From Acidobacteriota bacterium (lineage in GTDB: Bacteria; Acidobacteriota; Terriglobia; Terriglobales; SCQP01): a stretch of DNA of 64,000 nucleotides. Positions 18,195-27,442 of the stretch are shown here, piece by piece (positions within the stretch are counted from its first letter, which is position 1; each line of letters starts with the position of its first letter). Position numbers and translations under genes: made by a program. The notes under the pieces were generated by a model, which saw only the letters and a list, made by a program, of their open reading frames with translations, did no database searches and was not told the origin of the DNA. The stretch lies in the NCBI GenBank assembly GCA_027459505.1, contig DAIDIE010000036.1, positions 158,988-222,987 on the forward strand, given 5' to 3'.

Positions 18195-18372
18195 TGCCGC
18201 ACGGGGGGAACACTACCCTCCCCGTGCGGCTTTTTTTACTCGCTTTGGCCCCGGCCGAAGCTCCTGTAATTTGGCCGGGCATTAGTCGTCAGGATTTGGG
18301 GCCTCTTTTTTTGGCTTCGCCACTCCGGCCTGCTTTCTCGAACTCGAAGTTCAGTTCGAACGGCCTTGGCCG
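18195..18372 (+). repeat. Family A interspersed repeat, copy A5, with terminator end
   Basis: Copy lying between the chitinase stop and the next start. It opens with the strong hairpin described separately, then ccgaagctcctgtaatttggccg and, after divergence, aactcgaagttcagttcgaacggcc. It is more diverged in the middle than A4 or A6. Confidence 0.7.
18196..18237 (+). terminator. Intrinsic terminator of the chitinase gene
   Basis: Eleven-bp stem gccgcacgggg / ccccgtgcggc closed by a 13-nt loop and followed by T7; it is the left end of repeat A5. Confidence 0.93.
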
Positions 18373-18382
18373 GTATCGACTC

Positions 18383-20470
18383 ATGGGCGCTATTCCCATT
18401 TTTCTGTTGCTTTGGGCCACGCTGGCCGGAACGGCTGTCAGCGTCACCCTTTACCAAGTCACGCAAGCGCGCCGCCTGTGGACGGCTACCACAACGGTGC
18501 CCTTCACGACGCACCTTGCCGCCGGCGCCGCCTATGGGCTTGGGTTGTGGTCCACCGCCGCATATCTCTGCGCTTCCCACTTCGGACTCACACCTGCGGC
18601 GATTGCCTGCTCCTGCCTCCTGCTGACCCTCTGCTTCGCGCCACTGCTGCTCTCCGGTGTTCGCAACGCCGCCGCCGCCAGCTTCCACATCCTCAGCGCT
18701 TCCACCATCCGGCGGTTCATCGATGGCGGCTTGTCCTGGGGCAGCGTCGCGGCGATCCTCGTGCTGGTCATGCACCGCGAAATCGGCATGGACGGCTTCG
18801 GAAACCTGTACACCGGCCTGGTGAACACCTACGGAGATTTGCCTTTTCATCTCCACGTGGTCAACGGCTTTCTGCATGGCGCGAGCTTTCCGCCACAGGA
18901 TCCCGCCTACGCCGGCACCCGGTTTACCTATCCCTTCCTGGCCGATTTTCTCAGCGCCACTCTCATGCGCGCGGGCGCCTCCCTGAGCGCCGCTCTGCTG
19001 TGGCCCGCCGTGCTGCTCGCGCTGGCCATGCTGGTGTTGCTGCAAGCGCTCACCCTCGAACTCACCAACAGCCGCCTGGCGGCGCGCCTTGCGCCTTTTC
19101 TCCTGCTGGCCAGCGGCGCCGGCCTGGGTTGGCTTTCGCTCTTTAACGATTGGGGCGCGTCCGCTCGCACCTGGAGCGATTTCCTCCTCCACCTGCCGCA
19201 CGACTACACCCTGACCCCTTCGGGGCCCTTTCGCTTGGGAAACCTCTTCACCACCGCCTTTGTTCCGGAGCGCAGCTTTCTGATGGGCGTTCCTCTGGTG
19301 CTCGGCCTGCTGCTGTTGTTCTGGCGCACCTTTCCGGCGGCATCCGCGATAACCCCCCAGCCGGTGGCGGCTCCCTCCCTGGCGCCACCTCGCGTCTGGG
19401 AACAGGCGGGCTGGCTGCTGCCTGGCGCGCTCGCCGGACTGTTACCGCTGTTGCATACCTATAGCCTCTGTGTGCTCGCCGGTGCCGCCGCCGTTTACGC
19501 CCTGCTGCAGCGCCATTTCTTTCCCTGGCTGTGGTTTGCCGCTGGCGCCGCCATCACGGCAATCCCTGAACTACTGTGGATGCTCCACGGCAGCCGCACC
19601 TCGAAAACCGCTTTCGTCGCCTGGCACCTCGGATGGGACCACGGCAAACTGCCGGTTGCCTGGTTCTGGCTGCTCAACACCGGGATATTCATCCCTCTGC
19701 TGGTCTGGGCCATGTTGCTCCGCACGCGGCGTGAAAAACCCGGGCGCGCGTATCGTGTCTCCACCCAGGCGCTGCAGTTCTACGCGCCCTTTGCCGGATT
19801 ATTTCTGCTCGCCAACCTGGTACGCCTGGCGCCCTGGATTTGGGATAACATCAAGGTCCTGCTTTACTGGTACATCGCCTCCCTGCCCTTCGTGGCTCTT
19901 GCCATCGCCACGTTGTGGCGGCGTAAAGGGATGCGGCGCGCGGCTGCCGTAATGCTCCTGACGATCCTCAGCGCGGGTGGTGCGCTCGATCTGTTCCGTG
20001 TGGCCAGCCGCCAGATTCACCTCGACGAGTTCGACCAGAATGGACGCGCCATTGCCCGCGACATCCAGCGCCTCGTCCCGGCCAACGCCATCGTATTGCA
20101 CGCGCCTGTTCCCAATTCCCCGGTGGCGCTCAGTGGACGCCGTACCCTGCTGGGCTATCCCGGTACGCTGTGGTCGCGCGGCTTGCCGTTTCAGCGCCGC
20201 TTAGATGCCATCCACGCCATCTACTCCGGCCCTTCCGCCGCAGCGGCGCTGCTGGCGCATTACCGGATTCACTACGTGCTGCTCGGGCCTCAGGAAACGT
20301 CGTTCGCTCCGGTGGATCAACACGCCTGGCTGCGTCAGCCCGTCATCGCCCAGGAGGGCCCCTATCGCCTGCTCCACCTCACTGCTTCCTCCGCACTGAC
20401 CTCTCCTGCCGCCTCAATCACAGGGGCGAGCACCCCGATGCGCCTGGGAAAGCCGGGAGGCGCGCGATGA
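18383..20470 (+). CDS. Large polytopic membrane protein, GT-C glycosyltransferase-like
   Basis: 695 aa from the ATG at 18383; sequence before it is repeat A5, and no good Shine-Dalgarno is seen. At least eleven hydrophobic segments span the first ~570 residues, followed by a soluble C-terminal domain. Luminal-type loops contain YGDLPFHLHVVNGF and FTYPFLADFLSATL, reminiscent of the archaeal/bacterial YYY and PMT-like polyprenyl-sugar transferases. It overlaps the next gene by 4 bp (ATGA), and that gene is an Agl23-like protein, so the two probably act together in surface glycan or glycoprotein assembly. Family placement is by pattern only. Confidence 0.65.
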   Translation: MGAIPIFLLLWATLAGTAVSVTLYQVTQARRLWTATTTVPFTTHLAAGAAYGLGLWSTAAYLCASHFGLTPAAIACSCLLLTLCFAPLLLSGVRNAAAASFHILSASTIRRFIDGGLSWGSVAAILVLVMHREIGMDGFGNLYTGLVNTYGDLPFHLHVVNGFLHGASFPPQDPAYAGTRFTYPFLADFLSATLMRAGASLSAALLWPAVLLALAMLVLLQALTLELTNSRLAARLAPFLLLASGAGLGWLSLFNDWGASARTWSDFLLHLPHDYTLTPSGPFRLGNLFTTAFVPERSFLMGVPLVLGLLLLFWRTFPAASAITPQPVAAPSLAPPRVWEQAGWLLPGALAGLLPLLHTYSLCVLAGAAAVYALLQRHFFPWLWFAAGAAITAIPELLWMLHGSRTSKTAFVAWHLGWDHGKLPVAWFWLLNTGIFIPLLVWAMLLRTRREKPGRAYRVSTQALQFYAPFAGLFLLANLVRLAPWIWDNIKVLLYWYIASLPFVALAIATLWRRKGMRRAAAVMLLTILSAGGALDLFRVASRQIHLDEFDQNGRAIARDIQRLVPANAIVLHAPVPNSPVALSGRRTLLGYPGTLWSRGLPFQRRLDAIHAIYSGPSAAAALLAHYRIHYVLLGPQETSFAPVDQHAWLRQPVIAQEGPYRLLHLTASSALTSPAASITGASTPMRLGKPGGAR

Positions 20471-22053
20471 GCACCAAAACCAGAGCCGCACTGGCGCCTG
20501 TGGAGCCGGCGCTCCCGATCAATCCCGGCGATCTGCTCAGCCCTCGCCTGTGGCGGATTTCCGCCGCGGCAATCGTTGCCGTCGCGGCGCTGCTGCGTTT
20601 CCTCTGGCCAACCCTGGCGCCCTTGCATAACGATGAGGGCGTCAACGGCGATTTCCTCAGCAACCTTATCCATCTGGGGCAATATCGCTACGACCCCGCC
20701 AATTACCACGGGCCGTCGCTTTACTACATCACCGCATTGTTTGCCAGGCTGGCGCACCTGCTGCACCTCTGGCCTCCCGATGGACTCAGCACCGCCCTTA
20801 TCCGCCTGGTCCCGGCAGCCTTTGGGCTCGCCATCGTGCTGCTCATGCTGCGCCTGGCGCGCCACCTCGATCCGCTCAGCGCCCTCGTGGCCGCCACCCT
20901 GACCGCATGCAGTCCTGCCGCGGTTTATTACTCGCGGTATTTCATCCACGAGTCGCTGTTTGTTTTTTTCGGCCTGGCCAGCATTGTCCTGATCCTGGAG
21001 CACCGCGCCGCTCCGCGCCTTTGGAAATTCTGGCTGGCATCCGCGACCCTGGCGCTGATGGTCGCCACCAAAGAGACCTGGCTGGTGGACCTGATAACCG
21101 CTCTCATCGCCTGGGGGTGCACGTGGTTGTTCTCCACTGATAAGGCCAGTTCACCTGACGAGAGGGGGGACCGCCCATCCCGGAGAGCCTCTTCATTCCG
21201 GCATGCGCCCTGGCTTCGAGCGCTGGGAGCCATCGTTATCTTCGCCACTATTCACGTGCTGCTCTACAGCTCCCTGCTGCACAACTTCCCGCAAGGTGTT
21301 TACGATTCCGTCCTCACCTTCAAACGTTGGGCCAGCACCGGCACGCACGCGGACGTTCACCCCTGGAGCAGCTACATTAGATGGCTTTCCGGACAGGAAA
21401 CCTGCATTTTCCTGCTCGGCTTGCTGGGCCTGGTGGCCGCCGCTGAAATTCGGCGCCGCGTGCCGCTGTTCTTCGCTTTTTTGTCGATCGGCATGCTGGC
21501 CGCCTACTCGCTGATCCCTTACAAGACCCCGTGGCTGATCCTCAACATCACCGTTCCCTGGGCGATTACCGCCGGTTATGGCGTCGCCTGGTCGCTGCCT
21601 CGCCTCCTGGGCAGCGGCAATCGCAGAGCGGTCGTGGCATTCCTCGCGGCGGCCTTCCTTTTACAAGCGGGGGATTTGTACAGCAGTGTCCGGCTCTCGT
21701 TTTTCGAATACGACAACGACGCCATTCCCTACGTCTATGCCCACACCGTGCGCCAGGTTTACGGGCTGCTTGATCTCATTCGCCTGGAAAGCAACGCCAA
21801 TCCGGCCAGGCAGAAAACCAGCATCGCAATACTCGCCCCTGACTACTGGCCGTTGCCCTGGTACCTTCGCAAGTATCCCAACGCCGGCTACTGGGGCCGC
21901 CTGCTCGCCACCAACGATGATCTGGTCATCGGCGAGGAGACGCAACAGCCCATGTTGGCCAATGTCCTGGGAACCCGTTACCGCCTGGTAGGCCGCTTCC
22001 CCCTCCGCCCAGGCGTGGTGCTGCTGCTCTACTTGAAAAACAAGCCGCAATGA
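20467..22053 (+). CDS. Agl23/PMT-like membrane glycosyltransferase (TIGR03663-type)
   Basis: 528 aa from the ATG at 20467, coupled by ATGA to the upstream membrane protein. The first loop has LAPLHNDEGVNGDFL, an acidic motif like that of GT-C transferases using polyprenyl-phosphate sugars, then GQYRYDPANYHGPSLYYI, typical of the TIGR03663/Agl23 group. About ten hydrophobic helices follow, ending in a periplasmic domain from about residue 415. A short basic insertion (about 220-240) lies between helices. Expected role: transfer or flipping of lipid-linked sugars; acceptor unknown. Confidence 0.75.
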   Translation: MSTKTRAALAPVEPALPINPGDLLSPRLWRISAAAIVAVAALLRFLWPTLAPLHNDEGVNGDFLSNLIHLGQYRYDPANYHGPSLYYITALFARLAHLLHLWPPDGLSTALIRLVPAAFGLAIVLLMLRLARHLDPLSALVAATLTACSPAAVYYSRYFIHESLFVFFGLASIVLILEHRAAPRLWKFWLASATLALMVATKETWLVDLITALIAWGCTWLFSTDKASSPDERGDRPSRRASSFRHAPWLRALGAIVIFATIHVLLYSSLLHNFPQGVYDSVLTFKRWASTGTHADVHPWSSYIRWLSGQETCIFLLGLLGLVAAAEIRRRVPLFFAFLSIGMLAAYSLIPYKTPWLILNITVPWAITAGYGVAWSLPRLLGSGNRRAVVAFLAAAFLLQAGDLYSSVRLSFFEYDNDAIPYVYAHTVRQVYGLLDLIRLESNANPARQKTSIAILAPDYWPLPWYLRKYPNAGYWGRLLATNDDLVIGEETQQPMLANVLGTRYRLVGRFPLRPGVVLLLYLKNKPQ

Positions 22054-22155
22054 CCTGCGCCTGGCGCAGCCCTCCGCAGCTGCACAAGGCAGCGAATCGA
22101 ACGTGCATTAGCTGACTTCAACTGCTACCATACCCGCGGATACCGAAGAACTGAA

Positions 22156-22896
22156 ATGCCAACTACTGCCGCGCAAACTCGTTTGGAAGGGCCTGACCGT
22201 CCTCAGCTCCTGGCCCCGCTGTGGCACACCTGGACGTTACTGATTTTGCTGCTAAGCTTTGCGCTGCTCAGCGTCTGGCAGACGACCCATGGCGTGCTCG
22301 GGTTTGGATTCCACCTCGCAAACTCTCACCAATCGTGGTCGAAAATCACCCGGCTTTATGTGAGCACCATTGGCTTCGAAGGTCTGCTGCTGGCGTTTGT
22401 CGCATTTGGCGTGCAAGGGAATGGTGGCTCGCTGGCAAAAGTGTTCGGCCCATGGAAAGGATGGAAGGAGCTTTTGCTCGGCCTGCCGCTGTGGCTGGTG
22501 CTGACTCTCACCAATGCTCTCATCGCAAAAGGCCTCTTCCATGTGGGCTCTAATCCCACGCTGTCTGCGATGGCCCCACATTCCAATCTGGAGCTGACAT
22601 TCTGGGTCGCATTGAGCATCACTGCCGGGTTTTCCGAGGAAATCATCTCCCGTGGCTACTTGCAAAAACAGTTCAAAGTCTTGTGCAACAGCGCAGGCAT
22701 AGCCGTGCTCCTTCAGGCAGTCATTTTCGGGTGCCTGCATCTGTACCAAGGCTGGCGCAATGCCATTGCGCTGACTGTGTTTGGCTTGTTATTAGGACTC
22801 GTGGCGGAGTGGCGCAAGACCTTGTGGGCGCCCGTCATCGCACATAGCTGGAACGACGCTGTCTCTGGTATCCTGTTGCGCCTGATGGTGCACTGA
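22156..22896 (+). CDS. CPBP-family intramembrane metalloprotease
   Basis: 246 aa from the ATG at 22156. Six to seven hydrophobic helices with the three CPBP motifs: EEIISRGYLQ (Glu161-Glu162, Arg166), FGCLHLYQGW (His195) and IAHSWNDAV (His230, Asn233). The family includes CAAX prenyl proteases and bacteriocin-immunity-type proteins; the bacterial substrate is unknown. The last 31 bp around the stop codon recur 1.9 kb downstream beyond the GH79 gene, and a family A repeat starts 8 bp after the stop. Confidence 0.87.
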   Translation: MPTTAAQTRLEGPDRPQLLAPLWHTWTLLILLLSFALLSVWQTTHGVLGFGFHLANSHQSWSKITRLYVSTIGFEGLLLAFVAFGVQGNGGSLAKVFGPWKGWKELLLGLPLWLVLTLTNALIAKGLFHVGSNPTLSAMAPHSNLELTFWVALSITAGFSEEIISRGYLQKQFKVLCNSAGIAVLLQAVIFGCLHLYQGWRNAIALTVFGLLLGLVAEWRKTLWAPVIAHSWNDAVSGILLRLMVH

Positions 22897-22900
22897 GGCC
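22870..22900 (+). repeat. 31-bp direct repeat, left copy (end of CPBP gene)
   Basis: Identical 31-bp sequence beginning atcctgttgcgcctgatg at 22870-22900 and 24767-24797. The left copy includes the CPBP stop codon. The two copies bracket repeat A6 and the GH79 gene. Confidence 0.9.
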
Positions 22901-22903
22901 GAT

Positions 22904-23087
22904 GCGGCACGGCCGCTTTTATTCCACCCGCTTCGGCGTCCGGCCCCACCCGGCGCCGCGCGGCGCCGCGCCGGGACCCCGGCCGAAGCTCACGGATGGT
23001 AGCCGCGCTTCACCAGCCCGAGTTCGTCATGCTACGGCGCTTCTGCGATCTCGAACTCGAAATCAGTTCGACTCGGCCCTGGCCCGC
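22904..23087 (+). repeat. Family A interspersed repeat, copy A6
   Basis: GCGGC-acg-GCCGC-TTTTATT hairpin, then an inserted ggcgccgcgcggcgcc palindrome, ccgaagctcacggatggtagccg, and the aactcgaaatcagttcgactcggccctggc end. Placed to terminate the CPBP transcript. Confidence 0.82.
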
Positions 23088-23208
23088 AAAGTGAATCGTT
23101 GCGTCCTCCACTCGAGCTTTGCGTAGCTGAGCTTGCAAGCCGGGGGAGCGCGACGCAGAAAACAACGGCGGTCTTTCTCCCGTGAATTTTCCTGACCACA
23201 AGTTCGGA

Positions 23209-24645
23209 CTAACTCTCGATCACGAGCGCCGAGTATGGCTCCACTTGCAGAAGGAGAGACCCATTAGTAATGGATGGTGCTGGATTGAACTGGGGTTGGA
23301 ACGGCTGACTGGCATTGACGCTCCGTTTCCCAAACTGAACCCCATCCGTGCTGTCAATCGCCGGTCCTTTTAATTGCAACCGGCGACTGGATGGGCTCTG
23401 GGGCAGGCCGAGTACGCGGACATTGACCGTTTCCGCGGCTTTATTAATCAGACCAATCGCGAACCGGCCGGGTCCGTCCACCCCCGCATAAGCCACCAGG
23501 TTCTGTTGCTGCGCTTGAGAGCCTACTGTGCATTGCACAAGCGTTCGGCCGATAAACTCTTTGGCAAACAACATTCCGTAATACAGCGGGCGCGCGCTGC
23601 TGTGGCGACCGCGATTTGTGGCAATAGGAGTGTAGGCGCCTTGACCGCCGCCGTGCAGGTTTACACCAATCACCTGCGCCTGAGCAAGCTGCAAAAGATA
23701 GTCAGCCCCCCAAAGCGCTGACGCGTAGGTATTGCTGACACCCCATTTGCCTCCGCCATAACAGGAGTTCCCTTCCGTCATTCGAAACGGCCGCTTCAGA
23801 GCACAGACTGCCTGGTTAACGAGTTCCAACCCGGCAGTCTTCCCAAAACGGCCGCGACGTAGCAAAAACTCAATGTTCATGCGCGGATCCGCCGGCGGCC
23901 CTTCGGCATAGTAATGGCCGCTCAGAAACCGCAGGTCAGGGCAACGTTCCGCCATGTCGACCAGCCAACGGTACTTGTAGGCAACGTCAGGTCCGGCAAA
24001 ATCGGCTTCCGGAACGGCGCGTTGCACGGCGTCGTGGTAGTGCTTCCATTTCATCCAATACTCGGCAAAGCTCCAGCGGTGGCGAGGGTCGGAGTGTTGT
24101 GGATCGAGTGGCATCAGGTCGGGCTCATTGCCGATCTGGAAGGCGAGCAGCATCCGCCCCAAAGTCTGGCTAACAAAGCGTGCCTGCGAGACCGCTTCCT
24201 CCACACTGCCAGTCTTCAGATTTAGGCCGTAAATTGCCTGCCAGCCTGTTTGTTCCAGAAATCCGCGCAGGTTACGAATGGCCTGCCGGGTCACGCGAGC
24301 ACCATGCCGGCCTCCTGGCCGGGTGCCGCCTTCCGCATCCCATACCGCAAAATCCGAACTGTTTCCGCCGATGCGAAGCACGCCGCGAAGTCCCAGGGTA
24401 CGCACCAACTGAATCAGTTCCCCATTATCCGGCGCAAACATTTGAGGGTCCGCCAACTGCGACGTTTCGTAGCTCAACCCAATGAAATCCCCTGGCATGG
24501 TGGCCAGAGGACGGTCAGCATCGACGCGAACCTCGAGCGCTGCGTTAGCCCCGCTACTGTGAAGTTGTGCGAAGGCCGCTGGAGTGAGCAAAGCAGCGGC
24601 GCCTGCTTCGGCAGCTCGCAGAAGAAAATTCCGGCGTGAGGGCAT
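23209..24645 (-). CDS. Tat-exported GH79-like glycoside hydrolase
   Basis: 478 aa from the ATG at 24645. The N-terminus SRRNFLLRAAEAG is a twin-arginine signal followed by an Ala-rich h-region ending AFA. The body matches the GH79 (beta-glucuronidase/heparanase-like) barrel: GNEPD (acid/base Glu174) and MTEGNS (nucleophile Glu291), with LRIGGNSSDF near the first strands, then a C-terminal beta-domain. Likely periplasmic or secreted and active on glucuronide-containing glycans. It sits between the two 31-bp direct repeats and opposite in strand to its left neighbours. Confidence 0.88.
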   Translation of the reverse strand: MPSRRNFLLRAAEAGAAALLTPAAFAQLHSSGANAALEVRVDADRPLATMPGDFIGLSYETSQLADPQMFAPDNGELIQLVRTLGLRGVLRIGGNSSDFAVWDAEGGTRPGGRHGARVTRQAIRNLRGFLEQTGWQAIYGLNLKTGSVEEAVSQARFVSQTLGRMLLAFQIGNEPDLMPLDPQHSDPRHRWSFAEYWMKWKHYHDAVQRAVPEADFAGPDVAYKYRWLVDMAERCPDLRFLSGHYYAEGPPADPRMNIEFLLRRGRFGKTAGLELVNQAVCALKRPFRMTEGNSCYGGGKWGVSNTYASALWGADYLLQLAQAQVIGVNLHGGGQGAYTPIATNRGRHSSARPLYYGMLFAKEFIGRTLVQCTVGSQAQQQNLVAYAGVDGPGRFAIGLINKAAETVNVRVLGLPQSPSSRRLQLKGPAIDSTDGVQFGKRSVNASQPFQPQFNPAPSITNGSLLLQVEPYSALVIES

Positions 24646-24766
24646 TGCAGTGTCTCCTAAGCGCGGCTTCAGAGCTCACTGATAACACATTCGGGGCACA
24701 ACTGTCGAAGACAAGCTCCGCCGACAGCTCAGTAGCGCTCTTGGAAACGTTGACGCTTTCGCCAGC

Positions 24767-24797
24767 ATCCTGTTGCGCCTGATGGTGCACTGAGGCC
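24767..24797 (+). repeat. 31-bp direct repeat, right copy
   Basis: Exact duplicate of 22870-22900, here non-coding, between the GH79 start and the DCC gene stop. It reads as a duplicated tail of the CPBP gene including the stop codon. Confidence 0.9.
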
Positions 24798-24801
24798 CGG
24801 T

Positions 24802-25179
24802 TTAACTGCGCTCCAGCCGGCAGGTCCCTTCACAGTCGCGATTCCAGCGATAGCGGTTACGAGCCACCCATTGGTATGCCTTGGCGGCCAACGCATGCAC
24901 GCCGGGCGCTTCCATGACGTGAGCGATCCAGCGCCGGCCAGGCAGTTCGCGCAGCACCCGCGACCACGCGTCAATTCCGCGATAAACCCGCCCCTGACCA
25001 TCAACCAAATGCACCTTCGCCAGCGCCTGCTCTAGCTTGACCTGCGGAAACTGCAAGCTGGCCTCGGGAGCATGCAGGTCAAGCAGCCGCACGCGTTGCC
25101 CCGCATCCCAGCGCCGCACCCGTTGCGCACTGCGCTGGCATAACCGGCACTGCCCGTCATAGAGAAGCGTCACCGCCAT
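24802..25179 (-). CDS. DCC-family thiol-disulfide oxidoreductase-like protein (DUF393)
   Basis: About 125 aa. The track's 208-aa ORF has 83 unrelated leading residues; family homology starts at VTLLYDGQCRLC, whose CxxC-type pair (Cys11, Cys14) and the LLDLHAP and WSRVLRELPG segments define the DCC group. Two starts compete: the ATG at 25179 abuts its aggaagg, while a GTG two codons later (25173) has ideal spacing, so translation may begin at GTG. It is presumed redox-active; no partner gene is adjacent. Confidence 0.85.
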   Translation of the reverse strand: MAVTLLYDGQCRLCQRSAQRVRRWDAGQRVRLLDLHAPEASLQFPQVKLEQALAKVHLVDGQGRVYRGIDAWSRVLRELPGRRWIAHVMEAPGVHALAAKAYQWVARNRYRWNRDCEGTCRLERS

Positions 25180-25459
25180 CCTTCCTAGTTTAGGGCTTGC
25201 TTGAGAACCAGCGCTGGGCAACAGGAAGGGCCGCGGCTTGGCCATGGAACGCGCTCTCACCGGCATTTCAAGAAGCTGGAAAGCGGGACGCGGCTTGCGA
25301 TCGTTGTTGGTGAAATCGTTGAATGACATAAGATCTGCTTTTCCTGAATAGAATTCAGCGCGCTGGGAACAGTTGGCACTGGTCACGCGAGAAGAGTCAG
25401 GTGCTCGAATATCGAGTCTCCTGCGCAACTGGCGGCCGGGAGCGCTTCTCTTTGGAAAA

Positions 25460-27334
25460 TTAGTTGGCCGTGGCCGCCTGCGCGCGCGTGGTCTTTAATT
25501 GCTGCGCTTCCAGCAAGCGCGCGTACCGCCCCTGACGATGGGCCAACTCGTCGGGGGTCCCCATTTCGGCGATGGCGCCACCGGCAAGAACCAACACGCG
25601 ATTGGCGCGCAGGGTGCTGGCCAGCCGGTGCGAGATCAGGAACGTGGTCCGCCCGCGCACCAGGTTCTGCAGTGCGGAATTGACCGCCTGCTCGCTTTCC
25701 GCGTCGAGTTGCGAAGTGGCCTCGTCAAGAATCAAGATGCTGGGATCGCAAAGCAGTGCGCGGGCAATAGCCAGCCGCTGCTTCTGTCCACCGGAAAGAC
25801 GCGCGCCGCGCTCGCCCACACGCGTCTCATATCCCAGCGGCATTTTCTCGATGAATTCATGGGCGTAAGCCGCGCGCGCCGCCAACTCAATTTGCTCCTC
25901 GCTGGCGCCGGGACGCGCGTAAGCGATGTTTTCTCCGATCGTTCCGTCCAGCAGCACCGGCTCCTGCAGCACTACCGCGATTTGCGAACGCAAGTGCTCC
26001 AGCCGCATCTCCTGAATTCCGACGCCGTCAATGCTGATCGCGCCCACTTCGGGATGGTAGAAGCGCAGCAGCAGATCCATGAGTGTGGTCTTGCCCTCGC
26101 CGCTGCCACCCACCAGCGCGATCACTTCACCGGGCTGGGCCTCGAAGCTGACATCCCGCAACACGCGCCGTCGCGGACGTCCCTCCTGCGCCGGATAGGC
26201 AAACGACACCCGCTCAAAACGCACTTGCCCGGCCCAGCGCGGGGCTATCGCTTCCGCCCGATCCACGCTGGCTGGCAACAACTGCTGTTCGGTCGGCCGG
26301 TCCAGAAATTCGAAGGCGCAACCCACCGCCACCAGGCTCTTGCGCACCGAGGTGTACATGCTGGTCAGCAGCGTCATTGGCGGGTAGATCATGCTGGCGT
26401 AGGTAATTGCCGCCACCCAGGTGCCCGGCGTGATGCGCCCCTGCAGCACCAGCGCCACCCCGTAGAGCAGCACCGAGGCGCGCCCAGCCAGCGCCAGCAA
26501 CCCTTTCAGTCCCTGAAAACCGGAATCCACCCAAACCAGCCGCCATAGCTTGTGAAACAGCGAGCGCGCTCCCTGGTCATAGCGCTCGATCTCGGCGTCC
26601 TCGCGCGCCATCGACTTCACCGTCTTGATCACGCCCAGGACTTCATAGACGCGGCGGTAAATCGTGCTCCAGCCCTCCTGCACCTCTTCCTCACCGGCAA
26701 CCAGCACGCGGGTGGCGGCGGAGGTAGTCCACAAAAACAGCGGCAGCGGCGCCAGCGCGCACAGTGCCAGGCGAGGCGATAACTGAAAGAGCAGGTAACC
26801 CATCATCAGCAGGTTGGCGATGTTGGGCACCAGGGACTGCAGCAAGTCACCGATGAGCTGCCCCATGGCGGCCACGCCGCGATCCAATCGCGTCATCACA
26901 TAGCCCACGCCGCTGCTCTGTTCGTTGTTGTCCGAACCCAGATGAAAACTCAATGGCTGCTGGAAGATGTGGTGCAGGACCTGGCGTGACAGCCCTGAAC
27001 TGGCGTCAAAGCGCACCTTGTTGACCACCTGTGAAAGGCCGGTCTGTAGCACCTGCTGCACAATCGAAATCGCCGCCAGCAGCGCCACAGCTTTGGCGGC
27101 GTCGCCCAGCAGGTGTCCGCGCAGCGCCGCGTCGGCATGGCCGCGCATCATCAGGTCCACCAGGTAGCGGAAAAACAGCGGCTCGACCGCGCCTCCGGCC
27201 GCGGTGGCCACACCCAGCAATCCCGCCACCCAGATCCAGCCCTGGTAGGGACGTAAATGCGCCAACAACTGACGCTTGGCTTGCGGACGAGCTTCGGGCA
27301 ATGAGGCGAACTTTTCCAGGCTGGAGGTGGGCAC
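25460..27334 (-). CDS. ABC transporter, fused permease-ATPase (exporter type)
   Basis: 624 aa from a GTG at 27334 with cggag upstream; the track's TTG at 27361 adds nine residues. Six hydrophobic helices (type-1 exporter fold) fill the first ~330 residues; the nucleotide-binding domain has Walker A GGSGEGKTT, Q-loop VLQEPVLL, signature LSGGQKQR, Walker B ILILDEATS and H-loop ISHRL. It would work as a homodimer exporting a lipid, peptide or drug; the substrate is not deducible. Upstream on the same strand is a VC0807-like membrane protein, with a gap of about 110 bp. Confidence 0.93.
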   Translation of the reverse strand: MPTSSLEKFASLPEARPQAKRQLLAHLRPYQGWIWVAGLLGVATAAGGAVEPLFFRYLVDLMMRGHADAALRGHLLGDAAKAVALLAAISIVQQVLQTGLSQVVNKVRFDASSGLSRQVLHHIFQQPLSFHLGSDNNEQSSGVGYVMTRLDRGVAAMGQLIGDLLQSLVPNIANLLMMGYLLFQLSPRLALCALAPLPLFLWTTSAATRVLVAGEEEVQEGWSTIYRRVYEVLGVIKTVKSMAREDAEIERYDQGARSLFHKLWRLVWVDSGFQGLKGLLALAGRASVLLYGVALVLQGRITPGTWVAAITYASMIYPPMTLLTSMYTSVRKSLVAVGCAFEFLDRPTEQQLLPASVDRAEAIAPRWAGQVRFERVSFAYPAQEGRPRRRVLRDVSFEAQPGEVIALVGGSGEGKTTLMDLLLRFYHPEVGAISIDGVGIQEMRLEHLRSQIAVVLQEPVLLDGTIGENIAYARPGASEEQIELAARAAYAHEFIEKMPLGYETRVGERGARLSGGQKQRLAIARALLCDPSILILDEATSQLDAESEQAVNSALQNLVRGRTTFLISHRLASTLRANRVLVLAGGAIAEMGTPDELAHRQGRYARLLEAQQLKTTRAQAATAN

Positions 27335-27442
27335 GCAGGCTCCGGGGGGACGAGGTTGCAACCAGCATAGAGAGCCCCGCCCGCTGAACCCATCAGGTGA
27401 ACACTAGGGCGAAGTACGGGAGATGCCCTATCCCCGCCTGTC

